Source: Kitasatospora sp. SUK 42
GTDB taxonomy: Bacteria; Actinomycetota; Actinomycetes; Streptomycetales; Streptomycetaceae
Length of the DNA: 64,000 nucleotides
NCBI RefSeq assembly: GCF_015776785.2
Contig: NZ_LFMD02000003.1
Coordinates: 333,788 to 397,787, forward strand
Direction of reading: 5' to 3'
The notes beneath the pieces are model-generated. The model had not been told where the DNA came from. It saw only the letters and a program-made list of their open reading frames with translations, and did not search any database. The position numbers and the translations under genes are program-made. Below are positions 53,135-62,118 of the stretch, piece after piece; the first letter of the stretch is position 1, and each line of letters opens with the position of its first letter.

Positions 53135-53860
53135 ATGACGACGCCCGCCCTCCTGCTGATCGCGCACGGCAGCCGCGACCCGCGCCACGCGGCGGCGGTG
53201 GCCGCGCTCGTGCGGGAGGTGCGGGCGCGGCGGCCCGGGCTGGAGGTGGCCACCGCGTACCTGGACCACTGCGCGCCGCGGATCCCCCAGGTGGTGGGGC
53301 GACTGGCGGAGGCGGTGGCGGTGCCGCTGCTGCTGAACCGGGCCTTCCACGCCAAGCACGACATCCCGGCCGCCCTGCGCGCGGCGGGTTCCCGGCTGCC
53401 GGTGGCGGACGTGCTCGGCCCCTCCCCCCTGCTGCTCACCGCCCTGGACCGCCGCCTCGCCGAGGCCGGCCTGGCGGTCGGCTCGCCCGCCGTCCGGGCC
53501 CGTACGGGCGTGGTGCTGGCGGCGGCGGGCTCCTCCGATCCGGCCGCCGACGCGGCGACCCGCGCGGTGGCCGCCGAGTGGCGCCGCACCCGCGGCTGGG
53601 CCGCCGTCGAGGTGGCCTACGCCTCCGCCGCCGGCCCGCGCGTCCCGGACGCCCTCGCCGCCCTGCGCGCGGCCGGCGCCGAGCGCACGGCCGTCGCCCC
53701 GTACCTGCTGGCCCCGGGCCTCCTCCCGGACCGCATCGCGGAGGCGGCCGCCGGAGCGGACGTGCTCGCCGGCGTCCTCGGCCCGGCCCCCGAGGTGGCG
53801 GCCCTGCTGCTGGAGCGCTACGACGCGGCCCGCACCGCCGCCCCGAGCCTCGCCGCCTGA
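53135..53860 (+). CDS. sirohydrochlorin ferrochelatase (CbiX/SirB family)
   Basis: 241 residues with two related halves. The N-terminal half has the family motif LIAHGSRDPRHA with its metal-binding His, and NRAFHAKHDIP with a second His. It inserts iron (or cobalt) into sirohydrochlorin. In this operon iron insertion for siroheme of NirA is the likely role. It follows the permease gene after 7 bp and is the last gene of the locus. It converges with the ribbon-helix-helix gene with only 4 bp between the stops. Confidence 0.88.
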   Translation: MTTPALLLIAHGSRDPRHAAAVAALVREVRARRPGLEVATAYLDHCAPRIPQVVGRLAEAVAVPLLLNRAFHAKHDIPAALRAAGSRLPVADVLGPSPLLLTALDRRLAEAGLAVGSPAVRARTGVVLAAAGSSDPAADAATRAVAAEWRRTRGWAAVEVAYASAAGPRVPDALAALRAAGAERTAVAPYLLAPGLLPDRIAEAAAGADVLAGVLGPAPEVAALLLERYDAARTAAPSLAA

Positions 53861-53864
53861 GCCG

Positions 53865-54176
53865 TCACGAGGCCTTGCGGTGCTGGTACTCGGCCACCGC
53901 GGCGGTGATCACGCTGAGCGGCACCGGCTCGTCCACATTGGCGACGGCGCCCTCGATCCACTCCCGCATGATGGCGGTCGGCTTCAGCCCCCGCTCCCGC
54001 GCCCGGCGCCGCACCTCGTCCATCACCGGCTTGGGCAGCCGCAGCGAGGTGGTGATCATCACCGACTCCGCCGCCACCGGTTCAGCCGGCTCGGCGCTCA
54101 TGATCTCGTCCTCGGTCAGCTCGTGCGTCTCGTCGTACTCGGCGACCGCTTCGAGGTCCGCACCGCCGTCAGCCAT
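53865..54176 (-). CDS. ribbon-helix-helix protein (CopG-like)
   Basis: 103 residues. An acidic start (about 5-40) precedes a ribbon-helix-helix motif: the strand SVMITTSLRLPKPVMDEV, then helices RRRARERGLKPTAIMREWIE. Such proteins are DNA-binding antitoxins or small regulators. No toxin gene is adjacent, so it appears orphan. GGAGGGG before the ATG at 54176 supports the start. Function unknown. Confidence 0.75.
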   Translation of the reverse strand: MADGGADLEAVAEYDETHELTEDEIMSAEPAEPVAAESVMITTSLRLPKPVMDEVRRRARERGLKPTAIMREWIEGAVANVDEPVPLSVITAAVAEYQHRKAS

Positions 54177-54279
54177 CCGCGCCCCTCCACCCGTCACCGC
54201 TCTGCGGCGACAGTCTGACACCGACCCCGCTCACGGAGCCGGCCCCTTCCACCCGTCCGGATGACGGCGCGCGGAAGCG

Positions 54280-54317
54280 CCGATGGCGCGCGCGGCCGGG
54301 GCCGTGCGCGCCATCGG
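54280..54317 (-). terminator. hairpin downstream of the DEAD-box helicase gene
   Basis: A perfect 12-bp stem (CCGATGGCGCGC with its complement) with a 14-nt loop begins 14 nt after the helicase stop codon. Confidence 0.75.
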
Positions 54318-54331
54318 GCTGCTGGAACGGG

Positions 54332-56053
54332 TCAGTCGGCCTTGCGGCGCTGGCGGCCGGTCCCGTAGTTGGAGCCGGACTTGGAGCCGGTGCCGGGCCG
54401 GGCGCGGCCCGAGGAGCGGCCGATGAAGCCGGCGGCCTGCGGGCGCTCGCCCTGGGCGCCCGCGGCGCCGAGGCGCTGCTTGGGGCGCGGGCGGCGCGGG
54501 TTGCCGTTCATGTCGACGTCGGCGGGCAGTCCGGAGCGCTTGCCGGGGCGGCGGCGCGGGGCGCCGGCCTTGGCCTCGGCGGGCTTGTCCGCGACGGCGG
54601 TCTGCGCGGCCGGGACGACCGGCACCACGGGCACGCCGCTGGGGGTGCGGGCGCCGGTGATCCGGGCCAGGTCGGCGTCGCCGGGGCGGATCTTGGTGAC
54701 GGTGGGGCGGATCCCGGCGACCGTCATCAGCCGGTTGACCTCGCGGCGCTGCTCGGGCAGCACGAGGGTGACGACGGTGCCGGACTCGCCGGCCCGGGCG
54801 GTGCGGCCGCCGCGGTGCAGGTAGTCCTTGTGGTCGACCGGCGGGTCGACGTTGACGACCAGGTCGAGGCCGTCGATGTGGATGCCGCGGGCGGCCACGT
54901 TGGTGGCGATCAGCGCGGTGACCTCGCCGTCGCGGAACTGGTCGAGGACGCGGTTGCGCTGCGGCTGGGACTTGCCGCCGTGCAGGGCGGCGGCCATGAC
55001 GCCGTTGGCGCGCAGCTGCTTGGCGAGCCGGTCGGCGCCGTGCTTGGTGTGCACGAACATGATCACGCGCCCGTCGCGGGAGGCGATGTGGGCGGTGGCG
55101 GAGGCCTTGTCGGCGGGCTCCAGCTGGAGGACGTGGTGGTCCATGGTGGTGACCGCGCCGGCCGAGGGGTCGACGGAGTGGGTCACCGGGTCGCTCAGGA
55201 AGCGCTTGACCAGCCGGTCGACGTTGCGGTCCAGGGTGGCGGAGAACAGCATCCGCTGCCCGCCCTCGGCGACCTGCTCCAGCAGCTTGCTGACCTGCGG
55301 CAGGAAGCCCATGTCGGCCATCTGGTCGGCCTCGTCCAGAACGGTGATCGCGACGTCGGAGAGGTTGACGTCGCCTCGCCCGATCAGGTCGTCGAGCCGG
55401 CCCGGGGTGGCGACCAGGACCTCGGTGCCACGGCGCACGGCGTTGGCCTGCCGGCTGATCCCCATGCCGCCGACGACGGTGGTGATCCGCAGGTTGACGG
55501 AGGTGGCGTACGGGGTGAGCGCCTCGGTGACCTGCTGGGCCAGCTCGCGGGTGGGCACCAGGACGAGGGCCAGCGGGTGCCGGGCGGCGGCGCGGCGCCC
55601 CGCGGTGCGGGCGAGCAGCGGCAGGCCGAAGGCCAGGGTCTTGCCGGAGCCGGTGCGACCGCGGCCGAGCACGTCGCGGCCGGCGATCGAGTCGGGGAGG
55701 GTGGCGGCCTGGATCGGGAACGGCTCGGTGACGCCCTCGCGGGTGAGCGCGCTGAGGATCGCCTTGGGCAGTTCGAGCTCGGCGAAGGTGGCCGCCGGGG
55801 GCCGGGCCGGGGTGCCCTCGACGACGGTGAAGTCGGCGGGCTCGGGCGCGGCGGTGCGGGCGTTCTTCGGGGTGCCGGTGCGGCCGCGCGGCTTGCGCGG
55901 GCGATCGGCGCCCTCCCCGCTGCGGCGGGGGCGGCCGGTGCGGGCCTGGTCGCCGGTGCGGGCCTGGTCGGCGCCGCGGCCCTGGTCGGCTCCGCGGTTC
56001 TGGCCGGTGGTGCGGGTGCCGCGGTCGCGCGGCGGGCGGGCAGGGGTGGTCAC
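54332..56053 (-). CDS. DEAD-box RNA helicase
   Basis: 573 residues. The N-terminal 75 residues are a disordered Arg/Gly-rich region with repeats (GADQARTG-like). The helicase core (about 85-440) has RTGSGKT (motif I), PTRELA (Ia), TPGR (Ib), DEAD (II), SAT (III) and HRGGRTARAG (VI). A basic Arg/Lys/Gly-rich tail ends it. It unwinds structured RNA, probably in ribosome assembly or cold adaptation, in line with the cold-shock gene next door. GGAG 7 nt before the GTG at 56053 supports that start. A longer in-frame ATG at 56185 has no ribosome site. Confidence 0.92.
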   Translation of the reverse strand: MTTPARPPRDRGTRTTGQNRGADQGRGADQARTGDQARTGRPRRSGEGADRPRKPRGRTGTPKNARTAAPEPADFTVVEGTPARPPAATFAELELPKAILSALTREGVTEPFPIQAATLPDSIAGRDVLGRGRTGSGKTLAFGLPLLARTAGRRAAARHPLALVLVPTRELAQQVTEALTPYATSVNLRITTVVGGMGISRQANAVRRGTEVLVATPGRLDDLIGRGDVNLSDVAITVLDEADQMADMGFLPQVSKLLEQVAEGGQRMLFSATLDRNVDRLVKRFLSDPVTHSVDPSAGAVTTMDHHVLQLEPADKASATAHIASRDGRVIMFVHTKHGADRLAKQLRANGVMAAALHGGKSQPQRNRVLDQFRDGEVTALIATNVAARGIHIDGLDLVVNVDPPVDHKDYLHRGGRTARAGESGTVVTLVLPEQRREVNRLMTVAGIRPTVTKIRPGDADLARITGARTPSGVPVVPVVPAAQTAVADKPAEAKAGAPRRRPGKRSGLPADVDMNGNPRRPRPKQRLGAAGAQGERPQAAGFIGRSSGRARPGTGSKSGSNYGTGRQRRKAD

Positions 56054-56238
56054 GGGGTCTCCGTCCGTCGGTCGGTGGCCCGCGGTCGCGGGCCCGTCGG
56101 CCGTCGTCTGGGAGTGCGCCGCCCCGGCCGTACGGCGGCATGGGCGGGGGCCCGCACCGTTGTCCGGTGCGGGCCCCCGCTTCACAGGATCACGGGATCA
56201 GGAGATCACGGGATCACGTGTCAGCGTGAAGGCTGACG

Positions 56239-56445
56239 TCAGGCGATGACCTGGATGTTCTCGCCCTGCGGGCCCTTCTGGCCCTGGGTGACGTCGAACT
56301 CCACGCGCTGGCCCTCGACGAGCTCACGGAAGCCGTTGGCCTGGATGTTCGAGTAGTGGGCGAAGACGTCCGGGCCGCCGCCGTCCTGCTCGATGAAGCC
56401 GAAGCCCTTTTCGCTGTTGAACCACTTCACGGTGCCGGTAGCCAT
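56239..56445 (-). CDS. csp: cold-shock domain protein
   Basis: 68 residues forming a single cold-shock OB domain with the RNA-binding motifs KGFGFI and VFAHYS (RNP1 and RNP2). It melts structured RNA and is usually cold- or growth-regulated. GAGGAG 6 nt before the ATG supports the start. The mRNA leader has a 9-bp hairpin. The DEAD-box helicase gene follows in the same direction 185 bp downstream, which suggests related RNA roles. Confidence 0.95.
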   Translation of the reverse strand: MATGTVKWFNSEKGFGFIEQDGGGPDVFAHYSNIQANGFRELVEGQRVEFDVTQGQKGPQGENIQVIA

Positions 56446-56471
56446 AACCGTCTCCTCTAATTGGGGCATCA

Positions 56472-56494
56472 GGGATTCACACCTCGTGAATCCC
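56472..56494 (-). promoter_or_regulatory. hairpin in the cold-shock gene leader
   Basis: GGGATTCAC and its complement GTGAATCCC flank ACCTC, 27-49 bp upstream of the start codon. It could be a temperature-sensitive leader structure or an operator. The promoter itself is not clear. Confidence 0.55.
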
Positions 56495-56691
56495 CAAGTA
56501 GCCGCGATCCCCATCCGGAGACTGAAACACCGGACAAAACAAATGCGCCTGTCGGTTGAGACCAGCAGGCGCACACATACGTTCATGGGAACCAAAACTG
56601 CAACTGAGTCGACTGTAGCACGGCGACACCCCGATTGACCGGGGGCTTTTCTGCCCGACAGATCACGTTTGCCGCCTCCGGGAAGGGGGCA

Positions 56692-56719
56692 GCGGCGCCC
56701 CGCCGGAGCGGGGCGCCGC
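56692..56719 (-). terminator. hairpin downstream of the MMPL gene
   Basis: A perfect 12-bp stem (GCGGCGCCCCGC with its complement) closes on CGGA, 30 nt after the MMPL stop codon. Confidence 0.8.
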
Positions 56720-56748
56720 CTGTCGTTCAGCCGTGGTTCAGGCCGTGA

Positions 56749-58935
56749 TCAGCGACGACCGGCCGGCTCCGGCACGCCGTGCGCGTCGGCCAGCGGGGCC
56801 GGGCCCTCGCCGGGGCCCCTGCTGTCGCCGTGGCCGGGCCACCAGGCGCGGTGGCCGAGCAGGGCGGTGAGCGCCGGGGTGAAGAACATCGACATCACGA
56901 AGGCCGCGATGAGGATGCCGATGGCGATCGAGAAGCCCATCTCGCTCATCATCGTGTTGCCGGCCAGCAGCATGGTGCCGAAGGTCGCGGCGAGGATGAA
57001 GCCGGCCGCGGCCACCGTCGGACCGCCGTGGCGGATGGCCTGGCTGGCCGCCTCGCGGGGGTCGCGGCCCTCGCGGGCCTCCTCGCGCAGTCGGGCGATC
57101 ATCAGGATGTTGTAGTCGGTGCCGAGTGCGACCACGAACAGGTAGATCAGGATCGGCAGCATGAACATCAGACCGGCCTCGCCCTTGATGTTCTGGAACA
57201 CCAGGGTGGTGGCGCCGAGGGTGGCGCCGAAGCCGAGGCCGACCGAGGCCATCAGGTACCAGGGGGCGACCACGCTGCGCAGCAGCAGGCCGAGGATGAT
57301 CATGATCAGCACCGCGGCGATCGGGAAGACCAGGCTGTAGTCGTGGGCCATCGCCGTGTTGATGTCCTTGTACACGGAGGTGGTTCCGGCGACGAGCGCC
57401 TTGGTGCCCGCGGGCGCCTCGGCGTGGGCGACCTTGCGGACCTCGCCGATGGTGTCGATGGCCTTGTTGCTGGCCGCCTCGTCCTTCAGGACGACGGTGA
57501 TGTCGGCGGTGAGCCCGTCCTTGCTGACCCCCTGCTCCGGGTGGGGCAGGGCGACGCTGGAGACGCCGTCGATCTTTCCGAGGTCGTTGACGTAGCCCTG
57601 GAGGCCGGCGAGGTTGATCTTGTTGCCGTCCTCGCTGGTCACGTAGACGTGGGCGGGGTCGGCGGCGCCGGCCGAGTAGGCCTTGACCATGGTGTCCTGG
57701 ACGACCATCGACTCCTTGCCCTTCGGCATGGAGCTGCCGGCCATGTCGAAGGTGCCCTTGTAGCCGAGGGCGGCGACCGCGAGGCCGACCATCACCAGGC
57801 CGGAGAGCAGGGCGGCGACCACCGGGCGGCGGCCGACGCCGCGGCCGATCGCGGCGAAGCGGGCGTTCGAGGGCTCCCGCTGCCAGGCCTTGGAGGGCCA
57901 GAACAGGACCTTCTCGGGGATCAGGCAGAGGATCGCGGGCACCAGGGTGACCGAGGCTATCGCGGTGACGGCGACGGCGATGGCCAGGGAGGGGCCGAGC
58001 GCCTTGAACATGCCGAGGCTGGACAGGACCAGCACGGCGAAGGCGACCACGACGGCGCCGGCGGCGGAGGTGATGGCCTCGCCGACCCGGCCGACCGCGT
58101 TGGCCACGGCCTCCTTGCGGTTGTCCCCGGCCCGCAGCCGCTCGCGGTAACGGAACATCAGGAACAGGAAGTAGTCGGTGCCGACGCCGTAGAGGACCAC
58201 GGTGAGGATCTGCTCCATCGAGCTGTCGGCCTTGAGCCCGAACACCTTGCTGGCGTCGGAGATCAGACCGGTGGCGACCATGGAGTAGATGACCACGGAG
58301 AGCACCGGCAGCAGCGCGATGATCGGGCTGCGGAAGATGATCCCGAGGGTGAGCAGGATGATCACGACCGTGCCGAGGCCGATCAGCATGCCGGCCGTCT
58401 TGCTGGAGTCCTTCTGGTCCAGCGAGGTCGCGGCCGGGCCGCCGACCTGGTACTTCAGGTTGGTGCCGGAGGCGAGTGCCTTGCCCTCGTCACGGAGCTT
58501 CTTCGCGGCGTCGGTGAACTCGTCCGACTGCATCTTGCTCTTGTCGATGGAGACCAGCGCCATCGCGTACTTGTGGTCCTTGGAGTAGGACCCCATCTTC
58601 TCCGAGACCGGCAGCACCTGCTCGACCAGCGGGATCTTCTTGTCGGCCAGGCCCTGGGTGACCTTGTTCATGGCGGCCGCGTCGTTCTGGTCCAGCTGGC
58701 CGCCGTCGTTGCGCTCGAAGAGCAGCAGCGCGGACGGCGAGAGGTTGGACGGGAACGCCTTCTGCTGGAGGTCCATGGCCTGGATGGACTCGTAGTGCTT
58801 GGGCAGGAAGGCGGCCTCGTCGGTGTTGGCCTTCAGCGGCGGGGCGGTCGCGATGATCGCGACGGCCGCGATCAGCCAAGCGCCGATCACCCACCAGGCG
58901 CGGCGGACGACAACGTGTCCTAGTCGGTGGAACAT
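56749..58935 (-). CDS. MMPL/RND-family transporter
   Basis: 728 residues with the RND layout: one helix at about 8-30, a large extracytoplasmic loop to about 175, a bundle of five helices, a second loop (about 395-510), then five more helices. It resembles MMPL proteins that export lipids, or in streptomycetes pigments and other metabolites. Features include DYFLFLMFRYRE and DYNILMIARLREEAREG in the two bundles. Substrate unknown. The gene is single and has a long upstream gap. Confidence 0.9.
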   Translation of the reverse strand: MFHRLGHVVVRRAWWVIGAWLIAAVAIIATAPPLKANTDEAAFLPKHYESIQAMDLQQKAFPSNLSPSALLLFERNDGGQLDQNDAAAMNKVTQGLADKKIPLVEQVLPVSEKMGSYSKDHKYAMALVSIDKSKMQSDEFTDAAKKLRDEGKALASGTNLKYQVGGPAATSLDQKDSSKTAGMLIGLGTVVIILLTLGIIFRSPIIALLPVLSVVIYSMVATGLISDASKVFGLKADSSMEQILTVVLYGVGTDYFLFLMFRYRERLRAGDNRKEAVANAVGRVGEAITSAAGAVVVAFAVLVLSSLGMFKALGPSLAIAVAVTAIASVTLVPAILCLIPEKVLFWPSKAWQREPSNARFAAIGRGVGRRPVVAALLSGLVMVGLAVAALGYKGTFDMAGSSMPKGKESMVVQDTMVKAYSAGAADPAHVYVTSEDGNKINLAGLQGYVNDLGKIDGVSSVALPHPEQGVSKDGLTADITVVLKDEAASNKAIDTIGEVRKVAHAEAPAGTKALVAGTTSVYKDINTAMAHDYSLVFPIAAVLIMIILGLLLRSVVAPWYLMASVGLGFGATLGATTLVFQNIKGEAGLMFMLPILIYLFVVALGTDYNILMIARLREEAREGRDPREAASQAIRHGGPTVAAAGFILAATFGTMLLAGNTMMSEMGFSIAIGILIAAFVMSMFFTPALTALLGHRAWWPGHGDSRGPGEGPAPLADAHGVPEPAGRR

Positions 58936-59444
58936 GCTCGTGATGCCTCCTGGGCATGGTTCACCGCAGCCCTTGGGGGACGGGACGCCGGGCGACGGCA
59001 GGACCGGCGTCGGGAAGCACTCAGCTTCCTAGCCGGTCGGCAGGTAAGTAGGTCTGGGCGTCATCGTACGAGCACCGGCTTGCCGCCCGGCAAGGAGCCC
59101 CCGTAGTCCAACCCCGTTGTGGGGCCACCCCGAACCGGCCCCGCCCTAGTGTCCCCCGGGCGCAAGCTCGATGACCTCGTGCTCCGGGTGGAGACAGCTC
59201 CCCCTCAGGGTGGAGCCCGCCCCCTACCCCCGAGGAGGAGGAATCAGGGTCGGGGGTTAGGGAAAACCCCACCCCGCCCCGAGGGGAACTCCGGCACGGG
59301 ACCACCCGCCGGCCTCCTCCCCCTTCCCCCCGGTACGGCCGTGGCGACGCCGGGCCCCGCAGTGCGCGGGGCCCGGCGTCCGTGGGTCATGATGATCACC
59401 GTCCGGCATCCTCCGGACGAACACCGGCGGAACGGAGCCCAGCC
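58936..59444. other. 509-bp divergent intergenic region
   Basis: The region lies between the divergent MMPL and APH-type genes. It is mostly GC-rich with a short palindromic stretch (GGGGTT, 6-nt loop, AACCCC at 59253-59270) inside a purine-rich block. Open frames here show no ribosome site or domain. Promoters for both genes are expected but not identified. Confidence 0.45.
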
Positions 59445-60338
59445 ATGATCCCCTTCGACGAGGGCCGCGCCCGGCTGCTGCTCGCCCACGCCTGCGAGAC
59501 GGCCGGACTGCCCGGCCCCGGCGACGCCCGGCTGCTCGCGCTCGGCGAGAACGCCGTCTTCGACCTCGGCGACCCGGCCGTGGTCGCCAAGGTCGGCCGC
59601 GGCCCCGAGCTGTACGACCGGGCGCACCGCGAGCTGACCGTCGCCCACTGGATGGCCGGGCAGGGCGTCCCGGTGGTCCGCCCGTACGAGGCGGTGGCGC
59701 CCGAGCCGCAGCTGGCCCACGGGCACCCGGTCACCTTCTGGCACCGGCTCGCCCCCGCCGTCCGCCCGGCCCGCCCGGTCGACCTCGCCCCGCTGCTGCG
59801 TGCCCTGCACGCCCTGCCGCTGCCGTCCTTCCCGCTCGGCCGGCGCGACCTGCTCGCCCCCGTCGAACGCTGGCTGGCCTCCGCCGAGGGGTACGTCGAC
59901 CCCGAGGACGTCGCCTTCCTCCGCCACCGCCGGGACGCCTTCGAGGCCGCCCTGCCCGACCTCACCCCGCACCTGCACCCCGGTGTGATCCACGGTGACG
60001 CGCTGCCCCGCAACGTCCACGTCGGCCCGGACGGGCCGGTGCTGCTCGACCTGGAGTTCATGGCGAACGACCTGCGCGAACACGACCTGGTGGTGCTCGC
60101 CCTCAGCCACGACCGCTACGGCGTGCCCGGCGAGGAGTACACGGCGTTCACCGAGGCGTACGGCTGGGACGTGCGCGACTGGCCCGGCTTCACGGTGCTG
60201 CGCGGGGCCCGGGAGACCGCCAGCGCCTCCTGGGTGGCGCAGCAGGCGGCCGGCAACCCGGCGGCGCTGGCGGAGTTCCGGCGCCGGGTGGCCTCGCTGC
60301 GCGAGGGGGCCACCGACGTGCGCTGGTACCCGTTCTGA
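59445..60338 (+). CDS. APH-type phosphotransferase
   Basis: 297 residues of the aminoglycoside phosphotransferase/kinase fold. The catalytic loop is VIHGDALPRNV, the metal-binding DLE follows in LLDLEF, and an early VAKVGRGPELYDRAHREL holds the ATP-contacting Lys and Glu. Such enzymes phosphorylate antibiotics or small metabolites, and the substrate here is not known. GGAG upstream fits the ATG. The last codons and stop lie in a 19-bp repeat that is duplicated downstream. Confidence 0.85.
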   Translation: MIPFDEGRARLLLAHACETAGLPGPGDARLLALGENAVFDLGDPAVVAKVGRGPELYDRAHRELTVAHWMAGQGVPVVRPYEAVAPEPQLAHGHPVTFWHRLAPAVRPARPVDLAPLLRALHALPLPSFPLGRRDLLAPVERWLASAEGYVDPEDVAFLRHRRDAFEAALPDLTPHLHPGVIHGDALPRNVHVGPDGPVLLDLEFMANDLREHDLVVLALSHDRYGVPGEEYTAFTEAYGWDVRDWPGFTVLRGARETASASWVAQQAAGNPAALAEFRRRVASLREGATDVRWYPF

Positions 60339-60386
60339 CGGCGCGTACCCGTTCTGACGGCGCGCCGGTACCCGTTCCGACGGCGG
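60326..60386 (+). repeat. 19-bp repeat of the APH gene's 3' end
   Basis: GTACCCGTTCTGACGGCGC at 60326-60344 includes the gene's last three codons and stop. It is repeated perfectly at 60345-60363 and once more, slightly changed, at about 60368-60386. Confidence 0.88.
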
Positions 60387-60530
60387 AGGACAAACCGGGC
60401 GGGTGTGAGAAGGCTCCCAGGGGGCTGAGCGGTCCGGCACGCAACCGGGGTATCTACGATCGGCGTCCTATCGCACAGTCATCCTGACTGAAGGATCGGC
60501 ACCGTACTTCGCACCTCAGGAGCCGCCGCC

Positions 60531-61559
60531 ATGCCCGAGACCGCCGCCCGCCGCCCCTCCCTCCCGCCGCGCACGGCCCGTGGCCGCCGCCGGCTGATCG
60601 CGGGCTGCATCGCGGCGGCCGCCGTCCTGGGCCTGTCCGCGTGCGGCACCGCCAGCGGGGCGCTGCAACCGCCGACCGCCGGCGCGCAGTCCCCGATATC
60701 CGGGGCGGCCCAGCCGCCGCAACCGGACGGCACGGCGGCCGGCACCATCGCGCCCACCCCCGGCTCGGACGCCGCGAACGGCACCGGCCCGGCGGCGCCG
60801 CCGGTCACGCCGAGGCCGCACAGCCCGAAGCCGTCCTCCGGCAGCCCCTCCACGGGCGGCGCGCCGAGCGCGGAGGGCACCCCGACCACGCCCGGCCCCG
60901 TGAGCGCCACCCCGGGCGCCCCGGCCACCACCCCCGCCGCGCCGCCCGGGCACACCGGGCCGGGCAGGGTGATCGGCTCCACCGCCTCCGGCGGCCACAC
61001 CGTCGCGCTCACCTTCGACGACGGCCCCGGCCCGGCCACCGGTCAGATCCTCGACCTGCTCGCCCAGTACGACGCGAAGGCCACCTTCTGTCAGATCGGC
61101 CAGAACGCCGCCGCCAACCCGGCCATGGTCAAGCGCGTCATCGCCGCCGGGCACCGACTCTGCGACCACAGCGTCCACCACCCGCAGCCGTTCGCGAAGC
61201 TCCCGCACGACAAGGCGGTGTACGAGATCACCGCCGCCCACGACATGATCGTCCAGGCCGGCGGGCCCGGCACCCGGGTCGACTGGTTCCGCGCCCCGGG
61301 CGGCGGCTTCAACGCCGACAACGAGCACATCACCGCGGGCCTCGGCATGTCCTCCCTCGGCTGGTCCGTCGACCCGCGCGACTGGTCCCGCCCCGGGGTG
61401 CCCGCGATCGTCTCCGCCGTGCAGCACCAGCTCAAGCCCGGCGGCGTGATCCTGATGCACGACGGCGGCGGCGACCGCAGCCAGACCGTGGCCGCGCTCA
61501 AGCAGCTGCTGCCCTGGCTGGTCGCGCAGGGCTACACCTTCGACTTCCCGGCGTCGTAA
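60531..61559 (+). CDS. polysaccharide deacetylase lipoprotein (NodB family)
   Basis: 342 residues. A lipoprotein signal ends at LSACG (Cys about 37), followed by a disordered Pro/Thr-rich linker (about 40-145). The NodB domain has TFDDGPG (metal and catalytic Asp), HSVHHP (metal His pair), RAPGGG, WSVDPRDW and ILMHDGGG. It would remove acetyl groups from peptidoglycan or another glycan outside the membrane. The long linker suggests the domain reaches into the wall. Confidence 0.9.
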   Translation: MPETAARRPSLPPRTARGRRRLIAGCIAAAAVLGLSACGTASGALQPPTAGAQSPISGAAQPPQPDGTAAGTIAPTPGSDAANGTGPAAPPVTPRPHSPKPSSGSPSTGGAPSAEGTPTTPGPVSATPGAPATTPAAPPGHTGPGRVIGSTASGGHTVALTFDDGPGPATGQILDLLAQYDAKATFCQIGQNAAANPAMVKRVIAAGHRLCDHSVHHPQPFAKLPHDKAVYEITAAHDMIVQAGGPGTRVDWFRAPGGGFNADNEHITAGLGMSSLGWSVDPRDWSRPGVPAIVSAVQHQLKPGGVILMHDGGGDRSQTVAALKQLLPWLVAQGYTFDFPAS

Positions 61560-61573
61560 GGCGTCTCCTCCCG

Positions 61574-61640
61574 CGCGTCCCGTCCTACGCGTCCTGTCCT
61601 GCGCGTCCCGTCCTACGCGTCCTGTCCTACGTGTCCTGTC
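61574..61640 (+). repeat. 14-bp tandem repeat reaching into the GNAT gene's end
   Basis: The unit CGCGTCCCGTCCTA or CGCGTCCTGTCCTG alternates four times plus a partial fifth. The last 14 bp overlap the stop codon and final codons of the minus-strand GNAT gene (stop at 61627). Confidence 0.88.
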
Positions 61641-62118
61641 GGCGGGCGAGCCTGAGCCGGTAGACCTGCCGGGAGCCGCCCTCCGGTCCGGGTGCGGCGG
61701 GCTCGGCCGGGGTGAAGCCCAGCCGTTCGTAGAACACCCGGGCGCCGCTGGTCCGCGCCCCGGGGTGGTCCGGGCCGAAGGTCACCACCTCGACGGTGGC
61801 CGGGGCCCGGACGTGACGGCGCAGCACGTCCTCGACCAGCGCCCGGCCGAGGCCGGTGCCGCGGGCGCGCTCGGCGACCACCAGCCAGTGCAGGTGGTGC
61901 AGCGGGGGCTCGGCGTCGTCGGTGCCGAACAGCAGGCCGCCGAGCAGCCCCCGGCCGTCCTCGGCGACGGTGGCCCGGCCCTCCTCGATGCTCCGGCCGA
62001 CGGCCCGGTGGAAGCCGGGCTCGGCCACCATCGGGCCGAACCAGTGCTCGACCTCGGCCGCGAGGGCGAGGAAGCCGGGCAGGTCGCCGGGGCGGGCCGG
62101 GCGTACGGTCGCGGTCAC
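61627..62118 (-). CDS. GNAT N-acetyltransferase
   Basis: 163 residues. The acetyl-CoA site is LHWLVVAERARGTGLGRALV (about 78-97), and a C-terminal VFYERLGFTP matches motif B. Substrate unknown. The GTG start overlaps the exonuclease stop codon (GTGA), so the two are co-translated. The 3' end lies in a tandem repeat. Confidence 0.87.
   Translation of the reverse strand: MTATVRPARPGDLPGFLALAAEVEHWFGPMVAEPGFHRAVGRSIEEGRATVAEDGRGLLGGLLFGTDDAEPPLHHLHWLVVAERARGTGLGRALVEDVLRRHVRAPATVEVVTFGPDHPGARTSGARVFYERLGFTPAEPAAPGPEGGSRQVYRLRLARRQDT

Noticed and set aside
59119..59448. Open frame in the gap before the APH-type gene
   Set aside because: No domain or ribosome site, low-complexity Pro/Arg product.
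60476..60490. CAGTCA-TCC-TGACTG palindrome before the deacetylase gene
   Set aside because: Short arms and no linked regulator; could be chance. It is not listed as an operator.
61574..61640. Regular short repeats considered as a CRISPR array
   Set aside because: The units are 14 bp and directly adjacent without unique spacers, and no cas genes are present.
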